The translations under genes and the position numbers were made by a program. A DNA stretch of 64,000 bases from a virus: positions 1-64,000 of IMG/VR virus record IMGVR_UViG_3300042541_001664, one strand, 5' to 3'. How positions within the stretch are numbered: position 1 is the first letter of the stretch; each line of letters starts with the position of its first letter. The notes beneath the pieces are model-generated. The model saw nothing but the letters and a program-made list of their open reading frames with translations, made no database searches and had not been told where the DNA came from. This document shows positions 31,323 to 39,505 of this stretch, piece by piece.

Positions 31323-32030
31323 ATGAAAATAAGTGATTATTTAACAATTGTTATCCCATGTAAAAATGAAAAGAATGTAATAATAGACTGTTTAACTTAT
31401 TTGGATAAACAAACTGATATTTTAGGAACAAATGTTTATATTTGTGACTCATCTAATGATAGAATTACAAAAAGTTTGATAAAATTAAATGAATTTAATA
31501 ATTTGAATATCGAAATGCTGTCTGGGGGGTTACCTGCGAAGGCTAGAAACATAGGTTTTAAACGTTCAAATACAATTTATACATTATTTCTGGATGCTGA
31601 TGTTTTTTTGAAAGATAAAAATTTATTATTAAATTGTGTGAATGATTCATTAGATAATTACTTAGATTTGCTTACCGTTAAATTTAAAACATTAAATGGT
31701 AAATATGATTTTGTTTATATTATGCTTGATTTTTTAAGGAAAATGGTTTCAAGGATATCCCCATTTTGTCTAGGCGGATTTATGTTTTTTAGAACATTAA
31801 AATTACGTGAATTGGGTGGATTTAATAATGAATGTGTTTTTGCTGAAGATTATGAGTTAAGCAAAAGAGTTGAACCAAAGAAATTTAAAGTTAGTAAGCA
31901 ATACGCTTATACATTAAATAGAAGATTTGAATCCAAAGGTATTTATTATATGGGTAAAATGCTTTTTAAGTCTTTTATAAATAGGAATAATCCAGAATTC
32001 TTTAAACAATCGCATAAATATTGGGATTAA
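31323..32030 (+). CDS. Family 2 glycosyltransferase
   Basis: 235 residues. GT-A fold motifs: LTIVIPCKNEKNVIIDC at the start, KARNIGF, FLDADVFLKD (DxD metal site), GGFMFFRTLKLRELGGF and FAEDYELSKRV (ED catalytic acid/base). It transfers a sugar to an unknown acceptor, perhaps a surface glycan or a modified DNA or protein. A C-terminal basic helix may bind membrane. Confidence 0.85.
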   Translation: MKISDYLTIVIPCKNEKNVIIDCLTYLDKQTDILGTNVYICDSSNDRITKSLIKLNEFNNLNIEMLSGGLPAKARNIGFKRSNTIYTLFLDADVFLKDKNLLLNCVNDSLDNYLDLLTVKFKTLNGKYDFVYIMLDFLRKMVSRISPFCLGGFMFFRTLKLRELGGFNNECVFAEDYELSKRVEPKKFKVSKQYAYTLNRRFESKGIYYMGKMLFKSFINRNNPEFFKQSHKYWD

Positions 32031-32031
32031 T

Positions 32032-32187
32032 ATGAAATTAATTAATGTTGCAAAAAGTTTAATCTTGGAGGCATCTGCAAAGGATGTTTTGGTTAATAAG
32101 TTAAAATTAAGTGATGAAGCTGCTGATTTCTTTGTTGAAAATTTTTATGAACTATGTTCAGAATATAATATACCAATTGAAAAATAA
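32032..32187 (+). CDS. Small capsid-targeted peptide
   Basis: A 51-residue ORF opening MKLINVAKSLILEASAK and ending YNIPIEK. The leader has LILE followed by Ala, a good cleavage match after Glu13, and resembles the leader of the next gene (MKLLNSLKSIISEAK). It lies between two genes with gaps of 1 and 6 bases. Confidence 0.6.
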   Translation: MKLINVAKSLILEASAKDVLVNKLKLSDEAADFFVENFYELCSEYNIPIEK

Positions 32188-32193
32188 AAAAAT

Positions 32194-34116
32194 ATGAAAC
32201 TATTAAACTCTTTAAAATCCATAATTTCTGAAGCAAAGTCTTTGGAAGAAATTTATAACCAGTATTATAGTGATATACCTTTGCAAATATTTACTAGAAT
32301 TATAAAGGCAGATCCCAAAACGGTTGTTAAAAATGATAAAATAGTAAAAGTTGGTAAATATGCCAAAATATTACTAAACATTTATAAAATTGGTAATATG
32401 CCAAATCTTGAAAATTTGGTTGAAGCCACCAGATACTTAAAAATAGTTTATGATAAAAATTTGAGTATTGATATTAAGAATATCAAGCAAATATCAGATT
32501 TATATGATATTGTAAAAAAGTATATTGTATCTATTGAAACACCCATAAGGGAAATTTTAAAAGAATTGCCAAAAGATTCATATAAACTTCTGCATAATGG
32601 AGAAAATTGGGTTGTTTTTAGACCTTTAACAGAGAAGGCAGCAGCCTGGCTTGGTGTTGGTTCATCTTGGTGTACAACTTGGGGTAAATATAGTTTAGAC
32701 CCAGCATACAAGAGTAGAGCCAACTTATTTACAACATACAATTATGCACCAATATATATTATGATTGATAAGAGTGATGAAAAACACAAATACCAATTTC
32801 AATTTAAAAAGGATGAATTTAGAGATGTTAGAGATGGAATGATAAATGTGAAAAAGTTTTTTAATGACCATCAAGAATTGAGGGAATTTTATTTTCCTTT
32901 ATTATTAAATAAAGAAGGTGTTTTTACTGAAGAAGAACAATTTGAAAGATTAAATACCCTTCCAGATATGTTTTCAGGTAAAATACAATCCATTAGAATT
33001 GAAAGATTGATTGAATCTGGTATAACTAATAAAATTGCTTTGGCATTTGCCAATAATGATACTTATAGCCAATTAACAGAAGATGATGAAGAGGAAGGAA
33101 TAATACCACTTATTAGTGATAGAAATTTTTATGATATATCATATGATGGGTCAAACATTGATTTTGAAATTATAGGATCTTTCAAAAAAATTGGAAATTA
33201 TTCTTCAATTGAGAATTTAAAAAATCATATTGATTACCTAGAAGGATTAAAAAGAAATACTAATTTATCTGAGGAGATATATGAAGAAAGATATGATTTT
33301 GGTGATGTTGTAAAAGACTATGTGGATGATTATTTTGAAAAAAATAGTTCGGATATAAAGTATAGGAATTACAATTTCCCAACATTAGATAGATTTAAAC
33401 AATATTTTTTAAATATTATAAGTAATAGAAAGTCAAGTTATTTTGATAAAATATTTGATAAATGGTCAGATAAAACATATGATGCAACCATATCAAGTTA
33501 TAATGGTGCTATAGAAAATGATTTAGATTCTATAAAAAAATATGCATTTATAAGCGAATCAGGATATTATTCACGTACACAAGTTTTGAGTGTGAATTCT
33601 TATGAGTTTATCCAATATGTTAATAGACAAAGAATCGACCAAATAACTGATATCTGCCAACTTTTTGAAGATTATATTGATTATGCTGATATTGTAACTG
33701 ATGAATGGTATGTTGAGTTTGATAGAGTATATCCCTCATCTGAAGATATGTATCCAGTTATTGCAGATGTATTAGAAAATGTCATTATAGAAGAATTTGG
33801 ATCTGTGGATGACCCAAATCCAGAAAGTCTAAAAATTAGAATGAAATTAGTGGAAATAATTGAAAAATATTTTAAGGAAAATAAGGGATATGATTGGAAA
33901 TATAGGGAATATCCCAATATTTTTGATGGAACACTTGTAAAGATATATTTAAACCCACAAATTGATTTTGATGATTCAACTGTTAAAATAATCTTGATTG
34001 ATAAGAAAACAAAAAATGAATATACTGGAAATATGCCTATTGATGAATTATATAATACTATGTTTAATTACAAACTAGATTTATTTTTGGATAATACTGA
34101 TGCCAAGGAAGTCTAA
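32194..34116 (+). CDS. Large capsid-targeted protein with WCT-YQF module
   Basis: 640 residues. Leader MKLLNSLKSIISE then Ala (cut after Glu13). A central module reads WVVFRPLTEKAAAWLGVG, SSWCTTWGKYS, YAPIYIMID and KYQFQFKKDEFRDVRDG; the same motif order appears in the gene at 29395 and more weakly at 16985. The remainder is acidic and helical. Unknown function; a packaged enzyme is possible since Cys, Tyr, Gln and Asp recur. Confidence 0.6.
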   Translation: MKLLNSLKSIISEAKSLEEIYNQYYSDIPLQIFTRIIKADPKTVVKNDKIVKVGKYAKILLNIYKIGNMPNLENLVEATRYLKIVYDKNLSIDIKNIKQISDLYDIVKKYIVSIETPIREILKELPKDSYKLLHNGENWVVFRPLTEKAAAWLGVGSSWCTTWGKYSLDPAYKSRANLFTTYNYAPIYIMIDKSDEKHKYQFQFKKDEFRDVRDGMINVKKFFNDHQELREFYFPLLLNKEGVFTEEEQFERLNTLPDMFSGKIQSIRIERLIESGITNKIALAFANNDTYSQLTEDDEEEGIIPLISDRNFYDISYDGSNIDFEIIGSFKKIGNYSSIENLKNHIDYLEGLKRNTNLSEEIYEERYDFGDVVKDYVDDYFEKNSSDIKYRNYNFPTLDRFKQYFLNIISNRKSSYFDKIFDKWSDKTYDATISSYNGAIENDLDSIKKYAFISESGYYSRTQVLSVNSYEFIQYVNRQRIDQITDICQLFEDYIDYADIVTDEWYVEFDRVYPSSEDMYPVIADVLENVIIEEFGSVDDPNPESLKIRMKLVEIIEKYFKENKGYDWKYREYPNIFDGTLVKIYLNPQIDFDDSTVKIILIDKKTKNEYTGNMPIDELYNTMFNYKLDLFLDNTDAKEV

Positions 34117-34121
34117 ATGAA

Positions 34122-34155
34122 AAACCCCCAGACAAATTATGCTTGGGGGTTTTTT
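34122..34155. terminator. Bidirectional terminator
   Basis: AACCCCCA (34123-34130) pairs with TGGGGGTT (34144-34151), then a T run. Confidence 0.85.
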
Positions 34156-34156
34156 A

Positions 34157-35020
34157 TTAAAGTAATCTACTTATTTTTTCTGCTAATTCGCTAATAAGAT
34201 ATTTTGAACTATTTTGAAAATATCTAAAATGGTCAAAACGCAAGTAATTTTCATTAAATTCATCTTTTGGTAAAACCATATCTTTTTTAAAGTCAAATCT
34301 TGTAATACCTTCTGGGTTTTTATATCCCTTTGTAAAATCTTTATTGAGGGTGCTTATGGTCTCTAATTCATCATCCTTTGGATTATATGCGTGAAATGGT
34401 CTACCTTTAACTTTAGTCATAAATTGGGCTTCATCTCCAAAGTTATAATGTGAAAATGTATCTGTGTCATCTAATCCAGGATATGATGTATTATTTGTTC
34501 CATATAAATATTTACTTCCACTATCCTTTTCAAAAATCATTACAGCATCTTGGCAAAATAGTTTTCCTAATTTTATAATGTTATCAATAAACTTGGGGTC
34601 TTCATTAAGATTTACAACAAACAAAGAATCTTCTTTTTTTTCTTTAGGTTCTGCTCTTACAATAACTTCTCCTGATTCTGCATCCAATTCTTTTTGTTTA
34701 TCACTAATATAATTTTCAATATAATTACCTTTAACATTTGTTATGGCATACTTGTTATTTAACAAAAAGGCTTTAAGTGCCTTATTTCTTCCTTTGTTGT
34801 CAGATATATTTATTTTTGTTAAATCTTCTGTATCATATAAACAATTAACTAATTCATCCCTAAATGCTGTTATGATTGCACAATCATACTTTTTAGTAAG
34901 ACTTAATACCCTACTCATAGATGATTCAGTTAGGATTTCTGGAACTTTTGGTTTGTTATTTAAATGTGAATAGTCAGTTTCATTCAATAACTTATTAAAT
35001 TTGTCTATTAAATCTCTCAT
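34157..35020 (-). CDS. Putative capsid-targeted internal protein
   Basis: 287 residues. Leader MRDLIDKFNKLLNE then Thr suggests cleavage after Glu14. A second part begins KKYDCAIITAFRDEL, and later KYLYGTNNTSYPGLDD and GRPFHAYNPKDD. No family recognised. A TATTTATT variant box lies 11 bases before the ATG. Confidence 0.55.
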   Translation of the reverse strand: MRDLIDKFNKLLNETDYSHLNNKPKVPEILTESSMSRVLSLTKKYDCAIITAFRDELVNCLYDTEDLTKINISDNKGRNKALKAFLLNNKYAITNVKGNYIENYISDKQKELDAESGEVIVRAEPKEKKEDSLFVVNLNEDPKFIDNIIKLGKLFCQDAVMIFEKDSGSKYLYGTNNTSYPGLDDTDTFSHYNFGDEAQFMTKVKGRPFHAYNPKDDELETISTLNKDFTKGYKNPEGITRFDFKKDMVLPKDEFNENYLRFDHFRYFQNSSKYLISELAEKISRLL

Positions 35021-35031
35021 TTGTTTTTCTA

Positions 35032-35039
35032 AATAAATA
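35032..35039 (-). promoter_or_regulatory. Putative late promoter box variant TATTTATT
   Basis: AATATTTATTTAGAAAAAC on the minus strand, 11 bases before the ATG at 35020. Confidence 0.45.
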
Positions 35040-35061
35040 TTACCAATGCTAAAATATATGA

Positions 35062-35088
35062 AAAAGCCTGCTAATAAGCAAACTTTTC
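35062..35088 (-). terminator. Rho-independent terminator
   Basis: AAAAGTTTGCT pairs with AGCAGGCTTTT (two G-T pairs) on the minus strand, with a T run; it ends the gene at 35102-35314. Confidence 0.7.
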
Positions 35089-35101
35089 CACATAAAAATG
35101 G

Positions 35102-35314
35102 TTATTTTTCAATAAACATATTTGTTTGGTTTACTGGAAACCTAGCGACTGGATAAGTCTTTTCGTCTTCATCTTTTTGTTTAACTTCATAATATCCATC
35201 ATAAATTTTAACTGTTGGTACAGAATTAAATTTACAAATGAGGGTACCTTCAGATTTTTGACCTTCAAAAACTCTAACAGTTTTTTCTGTTGTGTTAAAT
35301 AGTAATGTTTGCAT
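35102..35314 (-). CDS. Hypothetical small protein
   Basis: 70 residues, opening MQTLLFNTTEKTVRVFEG, beta-rich, no recognised domain. It is a single-gene unit between the terminator at 35062 and the metallophosphoesterase upstream. Confidence 0.5.
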   Translation of the reverse strand: MQTLLFNTTEKTVRVFEGQKSEGTLICKFNSVPTVKIYDGYYEVKQKDEDEKTYPVARFPVNQTNMFIEK

Positions 35315-35387
35315 TGTTTTGTTTTTAAATTTTATAAGACATATTGTCTATTGGTTAAGTATATCATAATTTACAATTAAATCAATA

Positions 35388-36041
35388 TCATCCTACAACA
35401 TTTACCAATTCTTCTGTGTGGTGGTCAAATCCCATATCTGACGCAATTGGTTGTTTATTTAGAATAGAAAGAACCTCTTTAAAATTATATGGCCTAAACT
35501 CTGGGTGTCCATCCATCCCCACGTCCATTCTTTTGCCTTTTCCGAGCCTTTTATTGGTTGGAAGGTGGCAGTGTCCGTGTAAGTGTATAACCCCCTTGTT
35601 TAAGCCATTCCAGGATGCTATGGGGTAGTGGCAAAGGACAAATTTATTATTATCAAACTCAAGTTCAACATAGGAGTTAACGCTCATAAATAATCTCTGG
35701 ATGTTATCTTTGTTTTTCTCAATGTGGTCATCGTGATTTCCAAGAACAAGGTGGATATTCTTGCAAACTAGTCGATTGTGAAATTCTGCTATGCTATCAA
35801 ACCCACCAAATGACCAGTCGCCCAAGCATATTAATATGTCATCTTGATTTACAATTGCATTTATGTTGTTAACAATAGCGGCATTCATTTTCTCAATTGA
35901 TTCAAAATCCCTTGTGTTCTCTGTTGGGACTTGACCATCTTTGGTTCTCCAATTGGTTGTTCCCCTACATATGTTATTGTGGTTATAGTGGGGATCACTA
36001 AAAATCCAAATTTGCCTTTCTTTTTTAATTTTTAACTTCAT
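35388..36041 (-). CDS. Metallophosphoesterase
   Basis: 217 residues from the ATG at 36041; the longer frame would overlap the promoter. Motifs: IFSDPHYNHNN, CLGDWSFGG, VLGNHDDH, LCHYPIASW and LHGHCHLP, giving the full set of metal ligands of the calcineurin-like family. It resembles bacterial and phage phosphoesterases acting on nucleotides or cyclic nucleotides, but is only distantly like the one at 25341. Confidence 0.88.
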   Translation of the reverse strand: MKLKIKKERQIWIFSDPHYNHNNICRGTTNWRTKDGQVPTENTRDFESIEKMNAAIVNNINAIVNQDDILICLGDWSFGGFDSIAEFHNRLVCKNIHLVLGNHDDHIEKNKDNIQRLFMSVNSYVELEFDNNKFVLCHYPIASWNGLNKGVIHLHGHCHLPTNKRLGKGKRMDVGMDGHPEFRPYNFKEVLSILNKQPIASDMGFDHHTEELVNVVG

Positions 36042-36063
36042 TTTGTTTTGTTTTGGTGTGATG

Positions 36064-36071
36064 CAAAGATA
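36064..36071 (-). promoter_or_regulatory. Host-type promoter -7 box TATCTTTG
   Basis: TATCTTTGC on the minus strand, 22 bases before the ATG at 36041. Confidence 0.65.
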
Positions 36072-36094
36072 CAAAAAAAATGGAAATAATGATA

Positions 36095-36102
36095 TATTTA
36101 TA
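36095..36102 (+). promoter_or_regulatory. Putative late promoter box TATTTATA
   Basis: GATATATTTATATAAAA, 11 bases before the ATG at 36114. Confidence 0.65.
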
Positions 36103-36113
36103 TAAAAAAAATT

Positions 36114-36569
36114 ATGAAAACAATAAGATTAACAGAATCTGATTTAAATAAAATAATAAGAAGAATTATATATGAACAAGATGACCAGACATTCGACCAA
36201 ATGTTAGATACTATAGAAAAATCAATAACAATAAAACCAAATAGTATTAATAGATTTTCTAAATCAATAAATTGGGGGTATAATAATACAAATGTAACAT
36301 ACCCCTGGCGTTACAGTATTTCTTTTACTTTTGAAGGTGCAAATAATTTTATTACAATAGAATTAGCTGTTTCACCATCGACAACAACTATATCTAAAGA
36401 ACTTAGAGCCATTTTAAATACTTACCCAGATATTTCAAAAGAAATATTAGGTGGGGGAGACCGATTTATGTTAACTTATAATTTTAATATGGACAAATTA
36501 AATACCGTTATTGAATTCAGTAAAAAAATATTACAAGTTTGTAGTAAATTTACAACTGGTAGAATTTAA
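36114..36569 (+). CDS. Putative capsid-targeted protein
   Basis: 151 residues. Leader LTESDLNKIIRRIIYE then Gln (cut after Glu21) nearly copies that at 29395, although the two mature parts are unrelated. The mature part is beta-rich (YPWRYSISFTFEG) with no recognised family. Shared leader on unrelated bodies is the main reason to think of it as a targeting signal. Confidence 0.6.
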   Translation: MKTIRLTESDLNKIIRRIIYEQDDQTFDQMLDTIEKSITIKPNSINRFSKSINWGYNNTNVTYPWRYSISFTFEGANNFITIELAVSPSTTTISKELRAILNTYPDISKEILGGGDRFMLTYNFNMDKLNTVIEFSKKILQVCSKFTTGRI

Positions 36570-37030
36570 TTAAACCAATAAGGAATTTCTCTATTTTTCC
36601 AAGTGGCAAAACCTTTTTTTTCGCCAATATAGTAGTTTCTATATGATTGAACAAAATCATCAACTTTATATTGGTCTGGCATAGCCAAAGCTGGTGGGGT
36701 AAACCCAATATCTGGAATATTTGGCAAATTATTCAAACACCATTGAATCACATCAGTTGATTTGTGGTGTTTGTTGTATCTATATGTATATTCTTTTGAT
36801 AATTCAAGCCCAAGTTCACACAAATATAAATAATTTGTTAAAGATGTTCTGCACCAGATAGAACATGGATGATTTTTATGTGCCAACTTATATGGTGGTT
36901 CACCATCTCCACATAAATGGTTCGCTGAACATAGCAATTGTGCGGTTTCTAATATCATCTTAACAACATGTTTATCACAATGATATTGAGCGTTTATTTG
37001 GGGATTTTCATCCAATAAGAATATGTTCAT
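36566..37030 (-). CDS. Conserved phage protein, Pyr_excise-like
   Basis: 154 residues, opening MNIFLLDENPQINAQYHCDKHVVK, then KLAHKNHPCSIWCRTS, EYTYRYNKHHKS and YRNYYIGEKKGFATWKNR. I know this as a conserved phage and bacterial family often labelled pyrimidine-dimer DNA glycosylase by distant similarity to T4 endonuclease V. The label is weakly supported; conserved Cys, His and Asp at the start are not typical of EndoV. Confidence 0.6.
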   Translation of the reverse strand: MNIFLLDENPQINAQYHCDKHVVKMILETAQLLCSANHLCGDGEPPYKLAHKNHPCSIWCRTSLTNYLYLCELGLELSKEYTYRYNKHHKSTDVIQWCLNNLPNIPDIGFTPPALAMPDQYKVDDFVQSYRNYYIGEKKGFATWKNREIPYWFN

Positions 37031-37041
37031 GTTTTTTTTTG

Positions 37042-37049
37042 CAAATATA
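37042..37049 (-). promoter_or_regulatory. Host-type promoter -7 box TATATTTG
   Basis: TATATTTGC on the minus strand, 11 bases before the ATG at 37030. Confidence 0.6.
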
Positions 37050-37072
37050 CAAAAATTTTGAATAGTTGGTAA

Positions 37073-37080
37073 TATTTATA
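37073..37080 (+). promoter_or_regulatory. Putative late promoter box TATTTATA
   Basis: AATATTTATAATAAAATT, 14 bases before the ATG at 37095. It probably drives the run of virion-type genes up to 41227. Confidence 0.65.
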
Positions 37081-37094
37081 ATAAAATTAAAACT

Positions 37095-37604
37095 ATGAAT
37101 TCTTATTTTTTTAAAATAACAGATGAAGAGAAAACAAATATTCTAAGCAAACACAGAGAATTATATGATGGCTATGTTTCTATGCAAAAAAAACAAAGCC
37201 CACAACAAATAAGTGTGTATAATGACATTAGCGATAACAAAGGTTTTACCTTAAAAAATAGCGATATTATAAGGGAAAGCAAAGATAATATGTGCGAGCA
37301 ATGTGGCAGCAAAATGAACGAAAAGGAATGTCCTGAATGTGGTGCTATGAACGAAAATTGGGATACAGAGGATTTAAATTTAGATAATTCTATGGATTTT
37401 ATTGAAAGTGAAGAGTATCTATATGAACTAAATATTGAGGAGAATAAAAAATACTCCCCAATAATGGAATCTTTTATTAGAATTGCTAGTGAAATGAATT
37501 TAATTTATGAAACCCCAAAAGTTAATAAAACAATCAAATCTAATCGTTTAAATGAAGAATTAGATAATATTAAAAGTTTTATGACTAAAATTAATGCTTA
37601 TTAA
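37095..37604 (+). CDS. Virion-type protein with small zinc ribbon
   Basis: 169 residues. The N-terminus (FKITDEEKTNILSKHRELYD) looks like the other leaders but without a clean cut site. A four-Cys ribbon (CEQCGSKM then CPECG, residues about 73-88) should bind zinc. First gene of a rightward set ending at 41227. Confidence 0.55.
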   Translation: MNSYFFKITDEEKTNILSKHRELYDGYVSMQKKQSPQQISVYNDISDNKGFTLKNSDIIRESKDNMCEQCGSKMNEKECPECGAMNENWDTEDLNLDNSMDFIESEEYLYELNIEENKKYSPIMESFIRIASEMNLIYETPKVNKTIKSNRLNEELDNIKSFMTKINAY

Positions 37605-37615
37605 AAACCATTATA

Positions 37616-37915
37616 ATGGAGATTAAAGAACTTATTACATTTTTTGTTGATAAAGAGGTAAATATTTTAGATGTGACTTTTAGATTAATAGACGATTTGG
37701 ATGATACAATTAGACAATGCCAAATTGATTATGATTTAGCCGAAGAATATGGTTATTCATTAACAAATTCTTATTTATATTTTCCAGATAATGAAAATGA
37801 TTTAGATATGGAAGAATTTGATGAGAATGAGGTGGATAAAAATGAACTTATAAATTTTTTAACAGAATACTTCACTATAAACCCAGATCAATTACCAAAA
37901 ACGCAAAACTATTAA
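37616..37915 (+). CDS. Hypothetical acidic protein
   Basis: 99 residues, strongly acidic in the C-terminal half (MEEFDENEVDKNE). No family recognised. In the same rightward gene set, with gaps of 11 and 2 bases. Confidence 0.5.
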   Translation: MEIKELITFFVDKEVNILDVTFRLIDDLDDTIRQCQIDYDLAEEYGYSLTNSYLYFPDNENDLDMEEFDENEVDKNELINFLTEYFTINPDQLPKTQNY

Positions 37916-37917
37916 AT

Positions 37918-38166
37918 ATGAAATCTAAAAAACAATTTGGCGAACAAGAAGACGCAGCAGCCGCTTCTACTAATAGTACGCCAGCAACTGGTGGTGGAAC
38001 ACCAGCAAGTAAATGGGACTCAGGTGTTGTCAGAGGAAAAGCAAACCCCGTTGATAGCAAATCAAAATGGGATTCAGGCGCAGCCAGAGGTAAAGCAAAC
38101 CCTATTGATAGCAAATCAAAATGGGAATCAGGTTTAACTAGGGGAAAAGCAAATCCTTTAAATTAA
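37918..38166 (+). CDS. Small repeat protein (SKWDSGxxRGKANP)
   Basis: 82 residues: a low-complexity Ala/Thr/Gly head and three 18-residue repeats, each SKWDSG, two variable residues, then RGKANP. The repeats are basic and each has one Trp. It could bind nucleic acid or another virion protein. No enzyme motif. Confidence 0.55.
   Translation: MKSKKQFGEQEDAAAASTNSTPATGGGTPASKWDSGVVRGKANPVDSKSKWDSGAARGKANPIDSKSKWESGLTRGKANPLN
38008..38163 (+). repeat. 54-bp tandem repeat, about 2.9 units
   Basis: Units begin at 38008, 38062 and 38116 and encode the three SKWDSG repeats. Confidence 0.8.
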
Positions 38167-38171
38167 AAATT

Positions 38172-39482
38172 ATGGAAAATATAGATAAAAAAATAGATGT
38201 TTTGTTAAGGCAAAAATTATTGATGGGGTATAATCCATCTGATAATTTAAATGAAAATATTTCTATAGTAAAAGATTCAATCAATAAGAAAGAAAAATTA
38301 GATGAAGTTATTCTACCAGCAGGAGCAGCAGCATTAGCAGCTGGTGGTGGTGGTGCGACTGCGGCTGCATTAGGGGGGGCATCTCTTCTATTACCTGGTT
38401 TAGCCATAGCAGGTGGTATTGTTTTGGCAGGTTGGGGAATTTGGAATTTTGTTGATGGTTCTGGTAGGAATGTTGTTAGAAACAAAATTGAAGATTTTTT
38501 TAATTTTTGCAAAAGAAATCGCAATCCTTTAAATGTTGATCGCACTAAAACCAATAATATAGCAAAAGAACTTTGGACTGCATTTGAAAGAAAAGGATTT
38601 TTGGGTACAGGAATTGGTACTGATGAAGAAGGAGTTTATAATGCACTTAAAAAACTTTCAAGTATAGGAGAGTTTTGCTCTGTAATTGATGAATATTATA
38701 GAGATTATGCTCAAGGCGGTTCATCTTTATGGCGAGAAATAAAAGATGAAATGTGGAGAACTGCTGAACTAGGAAAAGTAGAAGCAATTTTAGCTAAACT
38801 TTATAGTCAAGCACAACAAGATTTGGGTCAAAGGACGTCATGTCTTGTTAAATTAATTAAGAGAAGATTTAATACTACTACTTTACCAACGGGAGGTACT
38901 CTACTTATAGCCGCAACAAGTAATAAAGATATTGATGCGCATGGTGGTATAGTATTAAAAGGTTTATTTCCAGATGCTACCGGGATTAACTGGGAAACAA
39001 AAGATGGACAAATAAAAGGTGTAACTACATGTGCCCAAAACGGATGTGTTATATTTCAAGGTTCAAATGGGTGTAAATACCTTATTGACCAATGTAACCC
39101 TAGTGGTAAAGGATGTATAGGTGCTGCTGCAACTGGAGGTGGTGGCGCTGGAGGTGGTGCTGCTGTTGTTGGAGGTAGATTTTGCCCTAATGGGTATAAC
39201 CCACCAACTGATGGCCTTTACAAAAAATGTACATCTGGTGACCTAGTTAAAAAAGTACAAGAATGTTTGGGTGTGAATGTTGATGGTAAATTTGGACCTA
39301 GAACATTAAGAGCGCTTAGAATTAAAAAAGGTGTTGAGAGTTTTAAGGAAGAAAATATACCATCAATATGTGCTGCATCACTAGATAACCCAGTACAAGC
39401 AAATCAACAAACACAACCCCAAGCAAATGATTATGGATATCAAGCTTTAGAAGTTGTGCCATTAAATAAGCCAAACTTTTAA
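38172..39482 (+). CDS. Virion protein with membrane helix and peptidoglycan-binding domain
   Basis: 436 residues. After a charged leader with possible cuts at LNE (28) and LDE (45) comes a long Gly/Ala-rich hydrophobic region (residues about 48-92, PAGAAALAAGGG to AGWGIWNFVDG). Next is GTGIGTDEEGVYNALKKL, which recalls an annexin repeat, then a Cys-containing part. Residues about 355-385 (GDLVKKVQECLGVNVDGKFGP) match peptidoglycan-binding-1 domains. Membrane plus wall-binding modules fit an ejected protein that helps DNA cross the envelope; that is inference. Confidence 0.6.
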   Translation: MENIDKKIDVLLRQKLLMGYNPSDNLNENISIVKDSINKKEKLDEVILPAGAAALAAGGGGATAAALGGASLLLPGLAIAGGIVLAGWGIWNFVDGSGRNVVRNKIEDFFNFCKRNRNPLNVDRTKTNNIAKELWTAFERKGFLGTGIGTDEEGVYNALKKLSSIGEFCSVIDEYYRDYAQGGSSLWREIKDEMWRTAELGKVEAILAKLYSQAQQDLGQRTSCLVKLIKRRFNTTTLPTGGTLLIAATSNKDIDAHGGIVLKGLFPDATGINWETKDGQIKGVTTCAQNGCVIFQGSNGCKYLIDQCNPSGKGCIGAAATGGGGAGGGAAVVGGRFCPNGYNPPTDGLYKKCTSGDLVKKVQECLGVNVDGKFGPRTLRALRIKKGVESFKEENIPSICAASLDNPVQANQQTQPQANDYGYQALEVVPLNKPNF

Positions 39483-39505
39483 CAATAAATTTTAAATAAA
39501 TTAAA

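Noticed and set aside
35057-35155. Small plus-strand ORF starting MKKPANKQTF
   Set aside because: It covers a terminator hairpin and runs antisense into a better gene.
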